Notes: generated by a model not told the origin, from the letters alone. A DNA stretch of 64,000 bases from CAZJYI01 sp964550025 (GCA_964550025.1 CAZJYI010000056.1:1-64000), one strand, 5' to 3'. Shown: positions 33,228 through 44,778, counted from the stretch's first letter. Numbers and translations: made by a program.

Positions 33228-34637
33228 ATGGTGCTGAAGCGAATCAGAGCGGCTTTTGAGGAGGGGGAGTGGCTGCGGAGAGGGGACACGCTCCTGCTGG
33301 CCGTCTCCGGCGGCGCTGACTCGGTCTGCCTGCTGCATGCGATGTGTGAGCTGGCGCCGCACATGGGCGTCACGCTTGCGGTCGCCCATCTTAACCACCG
33401 TATTCGTGGCGCGGCAGCCGACGAAGACGCGGCCTTTGTCGCAGACACGGCTCGGAGGTTGGGCCTGCCTTGCCGAACCGGCCGGAGCAACGTACCACGC
33501 AAAGCGAGACGCGAGAGCGTATCGCTCGAGATGGCCGCGCGGGACGCCCGCTATCGCTTCTTCGCGCGGACGGCGCGGCAATGCGGCGCCGCGGCCGTTG
33601 CCACGGCGCACACGCGGGATGACCAGGCTGAGACCGTGCTCCTCAAACTGGCCCGCGGCGCCGGGCCCGGGGGACTGTCCGGTGTTTTGCCCAACACGGT
33701 TCTTCATGGGCTGCGCGTGCTGCGCCCCATGCTCTCGATCGGCCGCGGCGAGGTGCTTCGCTATCTGCGCGACCGGGGGATCGTCTGGCGCGAAGACGAA
33801 AGCAATCGCGACACCGGGTTTCTCAGGAACCGCGTTCGCCACGACATCCTGCCCGTGATGGCGCAAGCCCTGAACCCCGGGGTCAAAGACGCGCTTGCCC
33901 GTACGGGTGATATCCTGCGCGCGGAGGATGACTGGCTCAACGCTCTGGCCGCCGATATCCTTGCTCGATGCCGTCTGCCCGGTGGCGATGAGACGCCAGC
34001 GCTCGATATCGTGCGACTGGCTGCACACCCGTTGGCCGCGCGCCGTCGTGTCTTGCGGCTGTGGCTGCGTGCCGCCGGATTGCCGGAGGGCGAAGCGGAT
34101 TTTGGCGCGGTCGGCCGGCTCGAGGAACTCTGTTCCCGGCCTGCGGGGACGCGCGAGGTGCCGCTCGGATCGGACCGGCTGGCGCGGAGGGAGTACGGGG
34201 CGCTCCGGCTGGTGTCGAAGCCCGGTGTTGTTCCCGCTTTTCGCGCGGCTCTTGACGTTCCGGGGGAGACGCTGCTGCTCCAGCCGGGGCTGCGGGTTGT
34301 CGTGGAGCGGGCAATCGGCGTTGTGAAACCGCGTGGTACCCGTCCCGGAGACTTGCCGGCGCGCGCGTCGCTCGGACCGGCGGCTGTGGGGCGCAAGCGC
34401 CTCTATATCCGCTCCCGGCGGCCGGGTGACCGCATCAAGCCGTTTGGGATGAAAGGCTCGAGGAAACTCCAGGACGTCTTTGTAGACGCAAAAGTACCGC
34501 TCGTTATGCGGCAGAGCGTCCCGGTTGTCGAGTGCGGCGGCGAGATCGTCTGGGTTCCGGGATACCGCGTGGCCCGCGGTTGGGAGGTTTCGCATCCCGA
34601 CCGCCCCGCATTGCAGATCGCGGTGGAGCGCGTGTGA
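33228..34637 (+). CDS. tilS: tRNA(Ile)-lysidine synthetase
   Basis: The 469-aa enzyme attaches lysine to C34 of tRNA-Ile(CAU), which changes the anticodon to read AUA. LLAVSGGADSVCLL is the PP-loop ATP site, and VAHLNHRIRG and TAHTRDDQAETVLLKLARG are family motifs. The C-terminal TilS domain is present (YIRSRRPGDRIKPFGMKGSRK in parts, then RVARGWEV). It starts the housekeeping run that continues with ftsH and folP, an order seen in many bacteria. The start codon lies 18 bp after the sulfatase stop. Confidence 0.95.
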   Translation: MVLKRIRAAFEEGEWLRRGDTLLLAVSGGADSVCLLHAMCELAPHMGVTLAVAHLNHRIRGAAADEDAAFVADTARRLGLPCRTGRSNVPRKARRESVSLEMAARDARYRFFARTARQCGAAAVATAHTRDDQAETVLLKLARGAGPGGLSGVLPNTVLHGLRVLRPMLSIGRGEVLRYLRDRGIVWREDESNRDTGFLRNRVRHDILPVMAQALNPGVKDALARTGDILRAEDDWLNALAADILARCRLPGGDETPALDIVRLAAHPLAARRRVLRLWLRAAGLPEGEADFGAVGRLEELCSRPAGTREVPLGSDRLARREYGALRLVSKPGVVPAFRAALDVPGETLLLQPGLRVVVERAIGVVKPRGTRPGDLPARASLGPAAVGRKRLYIRSRRPGDRIKPFGMKGSRKLQDVFVDAKVPLVMRQSVPVVECGGEIVWVPGYRVARGWEVSHPDRPALQIAVERV

Positions 34638-34685
34638 TGCGGGCGGCCTTCTTCTGATGTGCTTGCGGGGGCTTTGGCGGCACTT

Positions 34686-34711
34686 GTCACCGGCTGGAAA
34701 GCCGGCGCTAC
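34686..34711 (+). repeat. GTCACCGGC...GGCGCTAC palindrome, solo copy
   Basis: GTCACCGGCTGGAAAGCC runs into GGCGCTAC between tilS and ftsH. It is nearly identical to the arm at 8254-8278. Confidence 0.8.
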
Positions 34712-34746
34712 TGGGGCGGGGGCGGGGGGATTGGCGTAAACGCTGG

Positions 34747-34778
34747 TTGACCGCACTGTATTAGCAGCGTACTATAAT
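34747..34778 (+). promoter_or_regulatory. candidate sigma-70 promoter for ftsH
   Basis: TTGACC and a perfect TATAAT are separated by 20 bp, longer than the usual 17. They lie about 145 bp upstream of the preferred ftsH start. Confidence 0.5.
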
Positions 34779-34922
34779 GACGCAAGTATAGGGGCATTGG
34801 CGCTTTATGGAGGCGTCGGCCCCACGTTCAGGCTGCTCCGAGCGGCCGGGAGTTGCGAAATCGCCGCTGTCCCGGCAAGGGTGGCGTGTATCGTATTCAA
34901 GCGATATGATAGGGTTTTGCTG

Positions 34923-37100
<2,178 letters not shown>

Positions 37101-37106
37101 CAGTCA

Positions 37107-37979
37107 ATGATACAGAACCGTGCCTCTCAGTGGAGATGCCGGGGGCGGGCCATCGAAATGGCCGGCGGACCGGCGGTAATGGGGATACTGAACGTGACCC
37201 CGGATTCTTTCTCCGACGGCGGCCGGTTCGCGAGTGCGGAGGCGGCCGTGGCGCGCGGTTTGGAGCTTGTTGCCCAGGGGGCGGACATTGTCGATGTCGG
37301 CGGCGAGTCCACGCGTCCGGGGTCGGAGGCTGTTTCGGCACATGACGAGTTGTGCCGCGTCGTACCCGTGATCGAGGCACTCTCGAGCCGGTCTTCCGCC
37401 GTGCTCTCCGTGGACACGATGAAGGCCCGGGTTGCGCGCGCGGCCCTGGAGGCGGGGGCGCACATCGTTAACGATGTCAGCGCCTGTACCCACGACGCGG
37501 AGATGGCCTCCGTCGTTGCCGAATACGGCGCCGGAGTTGTGTTGATGCACATGCGGGGCATGCCGCGCACGATGCAGGAGGATCCCCGCTACGAGGATGT
37601 TGTGCGCGAGGTGAGCGACTATCTTGCCGAACGCCGTGACGCGCTGGTCGATGCCGGTGTGGATCGATCGGCCGTTGCGGTCGACCCGGGCATTGGTTTC
37701 GGCAAGACACTGGAGCACAATCTGGCGCTGCTGCGCGGTCTCGAACGGGTCGGCGCGTGCGGCGCCCCGGTGGTGGTCGGGCTGTCGCGCAAGAGTTTTC
37801 TCGGGACGTTGACCGGCCGGGAAGTCGGGGACCGCCTGGCGTCAAGTGTTGCGGCCCTGGCCTGGTGCGTGATGAACGGTGCGGACGTCATGCGTGTGCA
37901 CGACGTGAGTGCGTCGCGCGATGCCGTGACCGTTGTGCGGGCCCTGGCCGGGGATTGCCCGGCCGGGTTTGGGGAGTAG
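37107..37979 (+). CDS. folP: dihydropteroate synthase
   Basis: The 290-aa enzyme condenses 4-aminobenzoate with dihydropterin pyrophosphate in folate synthesis. GILNVTPDSFSDGG, DVGGESTRPG, VNDVSA and VDPGIGFGKTLEHN are the family motifs, ending with RVHDVSASRDAV. It begins 6 bp after ftsH, with which it is commonly paired. Length is normal. Confidence 0.96.
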   Translation: MIQNRASQWRCRGRAIEMAGGPAVMGILNVTPDSFSDGGRFASAEAAVARGLELVAQGADIVDVGGESTRPGSEAVSAHDELCRVVPVIEALSSRSSAVLSVDTMKARVARAALEAGAHIVNDVSACTHDAEMASVVAEYGAGVVLMHMRGMPRTMQEDPRYEDVVREVSDYLAERRDALVDAGVDRSAVAVDPGIGFGKTLEHNLALLRGLERVGACGAPVVVGLSRKSFLGTLTGREVGDRLASSVAALAWCVMNGADVMRVHDVSASRDAVTVVRALAGDCPAGFGE

Positions 37980-38050
37980 AGTCAGGCGCCGTCAGTTCTA
38001 TGCGTTTCGCGTAGAATACGGGGCGCGAGCTGTTGAGAATGAACGTGGGT

Positions 38051-38082
38051 AATCAGTGGGCGACTGATCACCGATCACTTCG
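38051..38082 (+). repeat. short GATCACC/GATCACT heptamer tract
   Basis: AATCAGTGGGCGACTGATCA followed by CCGATCACTT lies in the 136-bp gap between folP and cdaA. The family matches 16175-16294 and 50336-50419. Confidence 0.65.
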
Positions 38083-38115
38083 GTTGCGGCCGTGGGCCGC
38101 CGTGGGTAGAGAACG

Positions 38116-38964
38116 ATGTTGACACTGGACCTGAGCGGGGTTTTGCAGATAGTGGTGTTGGCCGTTGCCTTCTACTACATCTTCCTCTTCTTCCGCGGCA
38201 CGCGCGGTGCGCAGGTTCTCGTGGGGCTTGCTATTCTGCTGGTCGTGCTGATCGGGTCGACGCACCTGCTGCAGTGGACCGAGTTGAACTTTGTGCTTCG
38301 CAAATTCTCCGTCGGATTGGCCCTGGCCCTCCTGATCATTTTCCAGCCCGAGATACGCAGGGCCCTGGCCGAGCTGGGCAAGCAACCCGTTTTTTCGGTG
38401 GCCGTGGAGCGTCGTAGCGCGATCGACCACGTGGTCCAGGCCGTCGTGCTGCTGGCCGAGCACCGCATCGGCGCTCTGATTGCCATGGAGCGCGAGATCG
38501 GTACGCGCGGTATCCAGGAGTCCGGCATCGCCCTGGATGCGCCCGTTGTTCCCGAGCTCCTGGCCAGCATCTTCTTCCCGCACACGCCGTTGCACGACGG
38601 GGGCGTTGTCATCGCCGCCAATCGCATCAAGGCCGCGGGCTGTGTGTTCCCGCTGTCCTACAAGGCCGAGCTACACAAGACGCTGGGGACCCGCCACCGC
38701 GCCGCCATCGGGTTGAGCGAGGAAACGGACGCCATTGTCGTGGTTGTCTCCGAGGAGACGGGCACCATATCGGTGAGTTACGGTGGTCGCCTGAGTCGCG
38801 GGCTGGACGAAGAGCGTTTGAAACGCTTCCTCTCGGCACTGTTACTCAAGGGGAAACGGCAGGAAAGTGCCTGGCGCCGCGCGCAGGAGAAGCTCGACCT
38901 TACGCCCGAAGGTATCGCCAAATCGGAACAGTTGGCCGGTCAGGAGGCGGGAAGTGTCGAGTAG
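38116..38964 (+). CDS. cdaA: membrane diadenylate cyclase CdaA
   Basis: The 282-aa protein makes c-di-AMP from two ATP. Three N-terminal membrane segments (about 8-85) precede the DAC domain. HTPLHDGGVVI is the DGA position, here DGG, and GTRHRAAIG is the RHR motif. ETDAIVVVVSEETG and a C-terminal helix complete it. The downstream gene encodes a YbbR-domain protein, the usual CdaA partner/regulator, and its start overlaps the cdaA end. c-di-AMP usually controls potassium and osmotic balance and wall homeostasis. Confidence 0.94.
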   Translation: MLTLDLSGVLQIVVLAVAFYYIFLFFRGTRGAQVLVGLAILLVVLIGSTHLLQWTELNFVLRKFSVGLALALLIIFQPEIRRALAELGKQPVFSVAVERRSAIDHVVQAVVLLAEHRIGALIAMEREIGTRGIQESGIALDAPVVPELLASIFFPHTPLHDGGVVIAANRIKAAGCVFPLSYKAELHKTLGTRHRAAIGLSEETDAIVVVVSEETGTISVSYGGRLSRGLDEERLKRFLSALLLKGKRQESAWRRAQEKLDLTPEGIAKSEQLAGQEAGSVE

Positions 38965-39994
38965 CCTGAGCTGGATCAAGAACGCTTTTGTCCATAACTG
39001 GCAGCTCAAACTGCTCGCCATGTTCGTGGCTTTCCTTTCCTACTACGCCATTCGCGGCCTGACGCGCTACGAGAAGGAGCACGACATTGCCGTCGAGGTG
39101 GAAGTGGCCGAGGAAGGGATCGCCATTCTCGACCAGGACCCGATGACGGTTCGTGTTCTCTTTCGAGGATCGCACGATGACCTGCTGCGTCTCGACCAGC
39201 GGCAACTCAAGGTGATCGTCAACGCCAAGACGGACAGCCCGGACGGGGCCGAGTTCGTGGAGATCCGCCCGAGGAACGTGGAAGGCGCCAGCGGGGTCAG
39301 CGTGGTCAAGATCGATCCGTCCACCGTACACCTCACGTTCGACCGTGAGATAGAGAAAATCGTTCCCGTTGCCAAGCCGACGACGTCGGGCACCCCGCTC
39401 ATCGGGGATGCCGAATTGGACTTTGACCCCGACAGTGTTACCATTCGCGGTCCCCGCCGCGCGTTGTCGGACGTGAAAATCGTCAAGACGGAACCCATCG
39501 ACGTCGAGGGCCGCGGGGCGTCATTTTCCACGCGAGCCAAGGTGTTCCTGCCCGGCGATACCGGCGTCACTCAGATCGAGCCGCCGGAGATCAAGGTGAG
39601 GGTCAATATCGTGACCGAGTTGATCAGCCGCGGATGGACCAATGTCAGTGTACTGGCCGTGGTTGAACGGGGTCTGATCTGCGATGTGTCTTTCGAACCG
39701 GCCGTGGTGGACGTGTTTCTACATGGGCGTGCCGAGGTCCTGGACAGCATCCCCGAGAAGGCGGTAAAGGTCTTTGTGGATTGCATCGAACTGCGGGAAT
39801 CGGGCACGCGCATTCTTCCCGTGAACGTGCATCTGCCGGCCGGACTTGACGTCAACGCAACGGTGGAACCGAAGACCGTACGGGTCATGTTCCAGCTCGA
39901 GCCCGCCGCCGGAGAGGAAGAGACGCCCACCGTCCCGGAACCGATCGAGGCTCCGACGGAGACCCGGGAACCGCCCGCGGAGGCAGTGGAGTAG
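38954..39994 (+). CDS. cdaR: YbbR/CdaR-domain protein, CdaA partner
   Basis: The protein is 346 aa from the GTG at 38954, which was chosen because GGAGG lies 6 bp before it. The start overlaps cdaA by 11 bp. One N-terminal membrane anchor (LLAMFVAFLSYYAI) is followed by three to four YbbR-type beta domains (VRVLFRGSHDDLLRL, VTIRGPRRALSDVKIVKT, VDVFLHGRAEVLDSI). The protein would face the periplasm and modulate CdaA. The acidic proline-rich tail is of unknown role. It is followed 5 bp later by ftsK. Confidence 0.88.
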   Translation: MSSSLSWIKNAFVHNWQLKLLAMFVAFLSYYAIRGLTRYEKEHDIAVEVEVAEEGIAILDQDPMTVRVLFRGSHDDLLRLDQRQLKVIVNAKTDSPDGAEFVEIRPRNVEGASGVSVVKIDPSTVHLTFDREIEKIVPVAKPTTSGTPLIGDAELDFDPDSVTIRGPRRALSDVKIVKTEPIDVEGRGASFSTRAKVFLPGDTGVTQIEPPEIKVRVNIVTELISRGWTNVSVLAVVERGLICDVSFEPAVVDVFLHGRAEVLDSIPEKAVKVFVDCIELRESGTRILPVNVHLPAGLDVNATVEPKTVRVMFQLEPAAGEEETPTVPEPIEAPTETREPPAEAVE

Positions 39995-39999
39995 ACAGC

Positions 40000-42429
40000 A
40001 TGGCGAAGTCGAAGGCAATCCAGGTTTCCGGGTGGCGCGTCCTCGTGGGGCTCGCGCTGCTGGCGGTATGCCTGTTTGTCAGCCTGAGCCTGTTCTCCTA
40101 CGATTGGCGGGACGTGGGCCGGCTGCATGCGCCGCCCAACAGTCCGCCGACGAACCTCATCGGTCCGGCCGGCGCGTGGTTGGCCCACGCCTGCCTGGTT
40201 GTCTTTGGCGTGGGAGCCTACCTGTTGCCGCCGTGGTTCCTGGCGCTGGGATTGATGTTCATCGTCTCGCGGTCCGAGCGCGTATGGCCCGAGGTCGTCT
40301 GGAGCCTGGTGCTGCTGTTTGCGCTGGTCTCCGTGGCCGAGCTGCGCGCGTCTACCTGGGCCGGCATGTGCGGGAGCGATGGGCTCAACATTCTCCCTTA
40401 CACGACGGGCGTGTACGGAGTGGCATTCACGCGCGGCGTGCTGGTGCGCTGGCTGAGCCCGGTGGGCGCCGCCATTCTTCTGCTGGCCGTCTTCCTGCTT
40501 GCCGTGGGCCTGCTGGTTCGAAGGCACAACCTGCTTCGCGGCTACGAGTTCGTAGGGGGCAGCTGGGGGCGGATAGCGGAACACATCCGGCAGATCGTGG
40601 CGGCCCACAGGGAGGCGCGTGAGCGGGCGCGGGAAGAACGTCTTCAGCGGCGCCAGGAAGAGGAGGAGGAAGAGGAAGAGCGCGCGCGGGAGGCCGAGGA
40701 AGCGTTGCGCGCGGCGGAGGAAGCCGCGGCGGCCGCGGAGGACATTCCGCCGGAGGACGAGCACGACCGGGAGATCGAGTCGGCGGATGCAGAGCCCGAG
40801 CCCGCGAAACCGAAGCGGCGGCGCAAGCGGAAGAAGTCGCAGGAGGAATATGCCGATCCGGACCGGCCTTTCAGCGATGGGACGCGCGAGTACGTGCTCC
40901 CGCCGATGCGGTTGCTGAACCCCTTGCCGCGCGGGAAGGGCCGCAACGTGCGCGTCGACACCGATTCGGCAGCGCGCATCATTACCAATACACTGGCCGA
41001 GTTCAAGATCGAGGCAAGGGTTGTCAATCACGAGGTGGGGCCCGTCGTGACCCGGTACGAACTGCTGCCGGCGCCCGGCATCCGCGTCGAGCGTATCTCG
41101 GGGTTGTCCAACAACCTGGCCCTGTCCCTGAAGGCGACCAGCGTGCGCGTGCAGGCGCCCATCCCCGGCAAGGGCGTCGTCGGCGTGGAGGTCCCCAACG
41201 CCAACGCGAAACTCGTGTGTATTCGCGAGATCATGGAAGGCGATACGTGGCGGGAAGGCGAGTGGCGGCTCCCCCTGCTCCTGGGCAAGGACGTGGGCGG
41301 CAACGACATCGTCGCCGACCTCGCCGGCATGCCGCACCTGTTGATCGCCGGCGCCACGGGTTCGGGCAAGTCCGTCTGCATCAACTCCATCCTGAACGGT
41401 TTGCTGATGACAAAGACTCCCGACCAGCTCCGCCTGATTCTGGTCGACCCGAAAATCGTCGAGTTCAGCGGCTACAACCATCTTCCGCACCTGGTGGTGC
41501 CCGTGATCAACGATCCGCAGAAGGTGGCCCTTGGCCTGCGCTGGACCATCAAGGAGATGGAGAGGCGCTACAAGATGTTCGGCAAGGCCGGCGTCCGCAA
41601 CATCGAGGGCTTCAACAAGCGCAACAAGCGTGCCAAGGCAACGCAGCAGACGCTTTTCGGCGAACCCGAGGAGGCCCAGGCAAAGGACGACGCGCAGCCG
41701 GACACGGTGCCCTACATCGTCATCATCATCGACGAGCTGGCCGACCTGATGCTCGTGGACGCCGCCGAGATCGAGAACTGCGTAGCGCGCCTGGCAAACC
41801 TGTCCCGCGCCGTCGGCATCCACATGATCCTCGCGACGCAACGGCCGTCCGTCAACGTGATAACAGGTACGATCAAAGCCAATTTCCCTTCGCGCATCGC
41901 CTTTCAGGTGGCGCAACGCACCGACAGCCGCACGATCCTCGACGGGATGGGCGCCGAGAAACTCCTCGGGCGTGGCGACATGCTCTTCATGCCTCCCGGC
42001 GTCGGCAAGCTCGTGCGGGCGCAGGGGGCCATGATCAGCGACGATGAGATCAAACGCGTGACGCGCTTCATCAAGGACCAGGTCGAACCGGACTACGAAG
42101 TGGAGATCAAGCAGACGCTCGAGAAGCCGGTCAGCAGTGCACAACTCGAAGAGGGCGGCGGTGAAGACGAGTCCATGCTGGACCGGGCCATTGACGTGAT
42201 CCGCGAAACACGCCGCGCATCCACTTCTTCGCTGCAGCGAAGACTGCGAATTGGCTACACGCGCGCGGCCCGCGTGATGGACGTTCTCGAGGAGCGCGGT
42301 GTCATCGGCCCGCCACGCGGTTCGGAACCGCGTGAAATCCTTATTGATCTGGATGTGGATATGCCGGATACTCCGCCGCAGTCGCCGGAAGACATCGACA
42401 CCGAACCGGAGGAGGAACCGGTGCCATGA
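40000..42429 (+). CDS. ftsK: DNA translocase FtsK/SpoIIIE
   Basis: This 809-aa protein has four N-terminal membrane segments (about 12-175), then a short charged linker (EEEEEERAREAEEALR region) with a basic RRRKRKKS patch. The motor is typical: VGVEVPN, the P-loop IAGATGSGKSVCIN, IIIIDELADLM (Walker B) and LATQRPSVNVITG. A winged-helix gamma domain follows (RRASTSSLQRRLRIGYTRAA). It pumps chromosome ends across the septum toward dif for XerCD. The linker is much shorter than in E. coli FtsK and closer to SpoIIIE size. The stop overlaps the next start by ATGA. Confidence 0.96.
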   Translation: MAKSKAIQVSGWRVLVGLALLAVCLFVSLSLFSYDWRDVGRLHAPPNSPPTNLIGPAGAWLAHACLVVFGVGAYLLPPWFLALGLMFIVSRSERVWPEVVWSLVLLFALVSVAELRASTWAGMCGSDGLNILPYTTGVYGVAFTRGVLVRWLSPVGAAILLLAVFLLAVGLLVRRHNLLRGYEFVGGSWGRIAEHIRQIVAAHREARERAREERLQRRQEEEEEEEERAREAEEALRAAEEAAAAAEDIPPEDEHDREIESADAEPEPAKPKRRRKRKKSQEEYADPDRPFSDGTREYVLPPMRLLNPLPRGKGRNVRVDTDSAARIITNTLAEFKIEARVVNHEVGPVVTRYELLPAPGIRVERISGLSNNLALSLKATSVRVQAPIPGKGVVGVEVPNANAKLVCIREIMEGDTWREGEWRLPLLLGKDVGGNDIVADLAGMPHLLIAGATGSGKSVCINSILNGLLMTKTPDQLRLILVDPKIVEFSGYNHLPHLVVPVINDPQKVALGLRWTIKEMERRYKMFGKAGVRNIEGFNKRNKRAKATQQTLFGEPEEAQAKDDAQPDTVPYIVIIIDELADLMLVDAAEIENCVARLANLSRAVGIHMILATQRPSVNVITGTIKANFPSRIAFQVAQRTDSRTILDGMGAEKLLGRGDMLFMPPGVGKLVRAQGAMISDDEIKRVTRFIKDQVEPDYEVEIKQTLEKPVSSAQLEEGGGEDESMLDRAIDVIRETRRASTSSLQRRLRIGYTRAARVMDVLEERGVIGPPRGSEPREILIDLDVDMPDTPPQSPEDIDTEPEEEPVP

Positions 42430-43178
42430 GCTTGGGAGACCAGCTTCAACAGGCGCGCAAGCAGCAGCGCATGACGACCTCGGAGGTCGCGTCCGCCACG
42501 CGCATGAAGATCCAGATCGTCGAGGATCTGGAGCGCGAGGATTTCAGCCGGATTGCCGCGCCGGTGTATGGCAAGGGGTTCATCAAGCTCTACGCCGAAC
42601 ACGTGGGCCTCGATCCGAAGCCGCTCATCGATGAGTACGTCGCCCGTTTTGTCGACCCCGCCGGCTCGTCGTTGCGGCGCGAACCGCTGCCCCCGCCACA
42701 GCCGCAGCCGATGCCGGAACCCGCCGAGCTGCCGGACGAGAGCGGGGAACCGCTGGCCGGGCTCGGGGGTGACGACGACATGGACCTGTTTTCGCATGCC
42801 CACGGCCGGCGAAGCGGCGGGCAGGGGTTCCTGCGATCATCCGCCGCCAACCGCCGGCGTGTCCGGCTGTCGTTACGCCCGGCGGCCGATGCCGTTGTGG
42901 GCTGGGCTACCGCCATTGCGGGGCGTTTGCGCCGGGGGGTCGGGGGCGGCAGCCCGACCGGAGACGCCGCCGGTGATGAAGTCCCCTTTGCGCGCGGACT
43001 GCCTATCCCTCTTCTGAAGATCGTGTTCGTCTCCATCGGCGTGCTCTTTGTCATCATACTCGTGGCCTCCGGGGTGCGCCAGTGCGTCCGTTCCGGGCCG
43101 CCGGAACCCGGCCCCGAGCCGGCCCTGCCGGAAGAACTCCGCATCGCCGTCGATCCTCCCGAGCCGTATATGGAGTGA
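42426..43178 (+). CDS. rodZ: RodZ-like helix-turn-helix membrane protein
   Basis: The 250-aa protein begins with an HTH_25/Xre-type domain (LGDQLQQARKQQRMTTSEVA, KIQIVEDLEREDF, YGKGFIKLYAEHVGLD). This is the cytoplasmic MreB-binding fold of RodZ. A proline/acidic linker leads to one membrane segment near 198-219 (LKIVFVSIGVLFVIILVASG). Only about 30 residues follow, so the periplasmic beta domain of classical RodZ is missing. A heptamer repeat array starts exactly at the last base of the stop codon. Confidence 0.85.
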   Translation: MSLGDQLQQARKQQRMTTSEVASATRMKIQIVEDLEREDFSRIAAPVYGKGFIKLYAEHVGLDPKPLIDEYVARFVDPAGSSLRREPLPPPQPQPMPEPAELPDESGEPLAGLGGDDDMDLFSHAHGRRSGGQGFLRSSAANRRRVRLSLRPAADAVVGWATAIAGRLRRGVGGGSPTGDAAGDEVPFARGLPIPLLKIVFVSIGVLFVIILVASGVRQCVRSGPPEPGPEPALPEELRIAVDPPEPYME

Positions 43179-43261
43179 GTGGCGGGCGGCAAGTGGCGAG
43201 TGGCGACTGGGACGGGGCAAAGCGCGGAATATCGAATATCCAATATCCAACGCTCAAACCC
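43178..43261 (+). repeat. two 5x7-bp arrays starting at the rodZ stop codon
   Basis: The first array, 43178-43212, uses AGTGGCG units (AGTGGCG GGCGGCA AGTGGCG AGTGGCG ACTGGGA). The second, 43227-43261, uses GAATATC/CAATATC units. A looser inverted partner of the second lies at 43347-43371 (CCTTGTTGGGTATCGGGTG). Confidence 0.8.
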
Positions 43262-43410
43262 AATGTCCAAGGGAGCGAAAGGGTTGAGCATGGGATGGCG
43301 TCATTCGGGCCATTCGCGAGCCTCTCCCACTTGGGATTTCGCCGTTCCTTGTTGGGTATCGGGTGTTGAGCATCAGCGGCGTGGGAGTGTTCGCAGAGAC
43401 AAGGAGAAAC

Positions 43411-44778
43411 ATGAGCCAGAACACAGCCGATACCACCCCCGTCTCCGTGGGATTCATCAGCTTGGGGTGCGCCAAGAACCTCGTGGATTCTCAGGTGATG
43501 GCCGACGCCCTGCTGGGGGCAGGCATCGCATTGGCGCCGCGGCCGGAAGAAGCCGACGTGGTGGTCGTGAATACCTGCTCGTTCATCGAGGATGCCAGGG
43601 AAGAATCCATCGAGATGATACACTGGGCCTGCAGCCTGAAAGACGAAGGCCCTTGCCGCGCCGTGATCGTTGCCGGCTGCCTTCCCCAGCGGTATGTCGC
43701 GAATGTGCAATCCGCTTTTCCGGACGTCGACGCCTTCATCGGTCTCGACCAGCTCGAGAACATCGCCGACGCCGTGTACGCGGTCTGCAGCGGACGGCGC
43801 GGCATCATCGACGTTTCTCCGACCGCCAGGAAGGTGTACGAGCCGGGGGCCGCCGGGGTCGTCTTCACGGGCGGGCCGTACGCCTATCTCAAGATTGCCG
43901 AGGGTTGCGATCACCGCTGCGCTTTCTGTGCCATTCCGGGTATCCGCGGCCGCTACCGCTCGCGTACCATCGGCAGTATTACCGCCGAAGCCGAGCGGCT
44001 GCTTGCCGCGGGTTTCCGGGAGCTCAACCTGATTTCGCAGGACACGACCGCCTACGGGCGCGATCTGGACGGCGGCGAAGACATCCCAAAGCTGATTCGA
44101 GCCCTGGGCGGCATCGGTGGCGAGTTCTGGATACGTCTGCTATACGGGTATCCTTCGCGCGTGACCGATGAGCTCCTATGGGTCATGGCCGAGGTACCGC
44201 AGGTTTGCCGGTACCTCGATCTCCCCATCCAGCACAGTCACCCGCACGTCCTCTCCGGCATGGGGCGCCGCGGGACAATCGAGCCCGTCCGAACGCTGAT
44301 GGCGCGCATTCGCGCGGCCCTGCCGGATGCCGCCATCCGCACGACGTGCCTGGTGGGCTTTCCCGGTGAGACCGAAGCGCATTTCCAGCACCTGGCGGAC
44401 TTTGTGGCCGAAGCCCGGTTCGACCACCTTGGCGTGTTCGTGTATTCCCCGGAAGAGGGCACGTCCGCGTACGAGATGGACGATGTACCCCCGCTCGACG
44501 TTGCGCACGAACGGCGAGACCGCCTGATGCTGCTACAGCAGGAAGTCGTTGAAGAGGCCGGTGACGAACTTGTCGGTGAGGTCGCGACAGTGCTTCTGGA
44601 GCACCCCGCCCCCGAGGAACCCGACGTCTGGCTGGCACGTTCCGGCCGCCAGGCACCCGAGGTCGACGGCGTCACGTTCGTCACCGGACTGGACGCGGCC
44701 GCCGCGCAGCCGGGAGACTTCGTCGATGTCCGCTACACCGCCGCCGCCGAGTACGACATGGTGGCCGAGCGCGAGTGA
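43411..44778 (+). CDS. rimO: ribosomal protein S12 methylthiotransferase RimO
   Basis: The protein is 455 aa from MSQNTADT, chosen because AAGGAG lies 6 bp upstream; 16 upstream in-frame residues are not conserved. An N-terminal UPF0004 domain (FISLGCAKNLVDSQVM, VNTCSFIEDAREESIE, VAGCLPQRY) binds one iron-sulfur cluster. The radical-SAM core has CDHRCAFCAIPGIRGRYRSR. DLPIQHSHPHVLSGMGR and a C-terminal TRAM domain fit RimO rather than MiaB. It adds a methylthio group to S12 Asp88. Confidence 0.95.
   Translation: MSQNTADTTPVSVGFISLGCAKNLVDSQVMADALLGAGIALAPRPEEADVVVVNTCSFIEDAREESIEMIHWACSLKDEGPCRAVIVAGCLPQRYVANVQSAFPDVDAFIGLDQLENIADAVYAVCSGRRGIIDVSPTARKVYEPGAAGVVFTGGPYAYLKIAEGCDHRCAFCAIPGIRGRYRSRTIGSITAEAERLLAAGFRELNLISQDTTAYGRDLDGGEDIPKLIRALGGIGGEFWIRLLYGYPSRVTDELLWVMAEVPQVCRYLDLPIQHSHPHVLSGMGRRGTIEPVRTLMARIRAALPDAAIRTTCLVGFPGETEAHFQHLADFVAEARFDHLGVFVYSPEEGTSAYEMDDVPPLDVAHERRDRLMLLQQEVVEEAGDELVGEVATVLLEHPAPEEPDVWLARSGRQAPEVDGVTFVTGLDAAAAQPGDFVDVRYTAAAEYDMVAERE

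Noticed and set aside
39571..42144. 857-codon open frame on the minus strand opposite ftsK
   Set aside because: It is rich in His, Arg, Val and Asp, has no recognisable domain, and lies fully opposite well-supported cdaR/ftsK. Long antisense frames are expected at this GC content.
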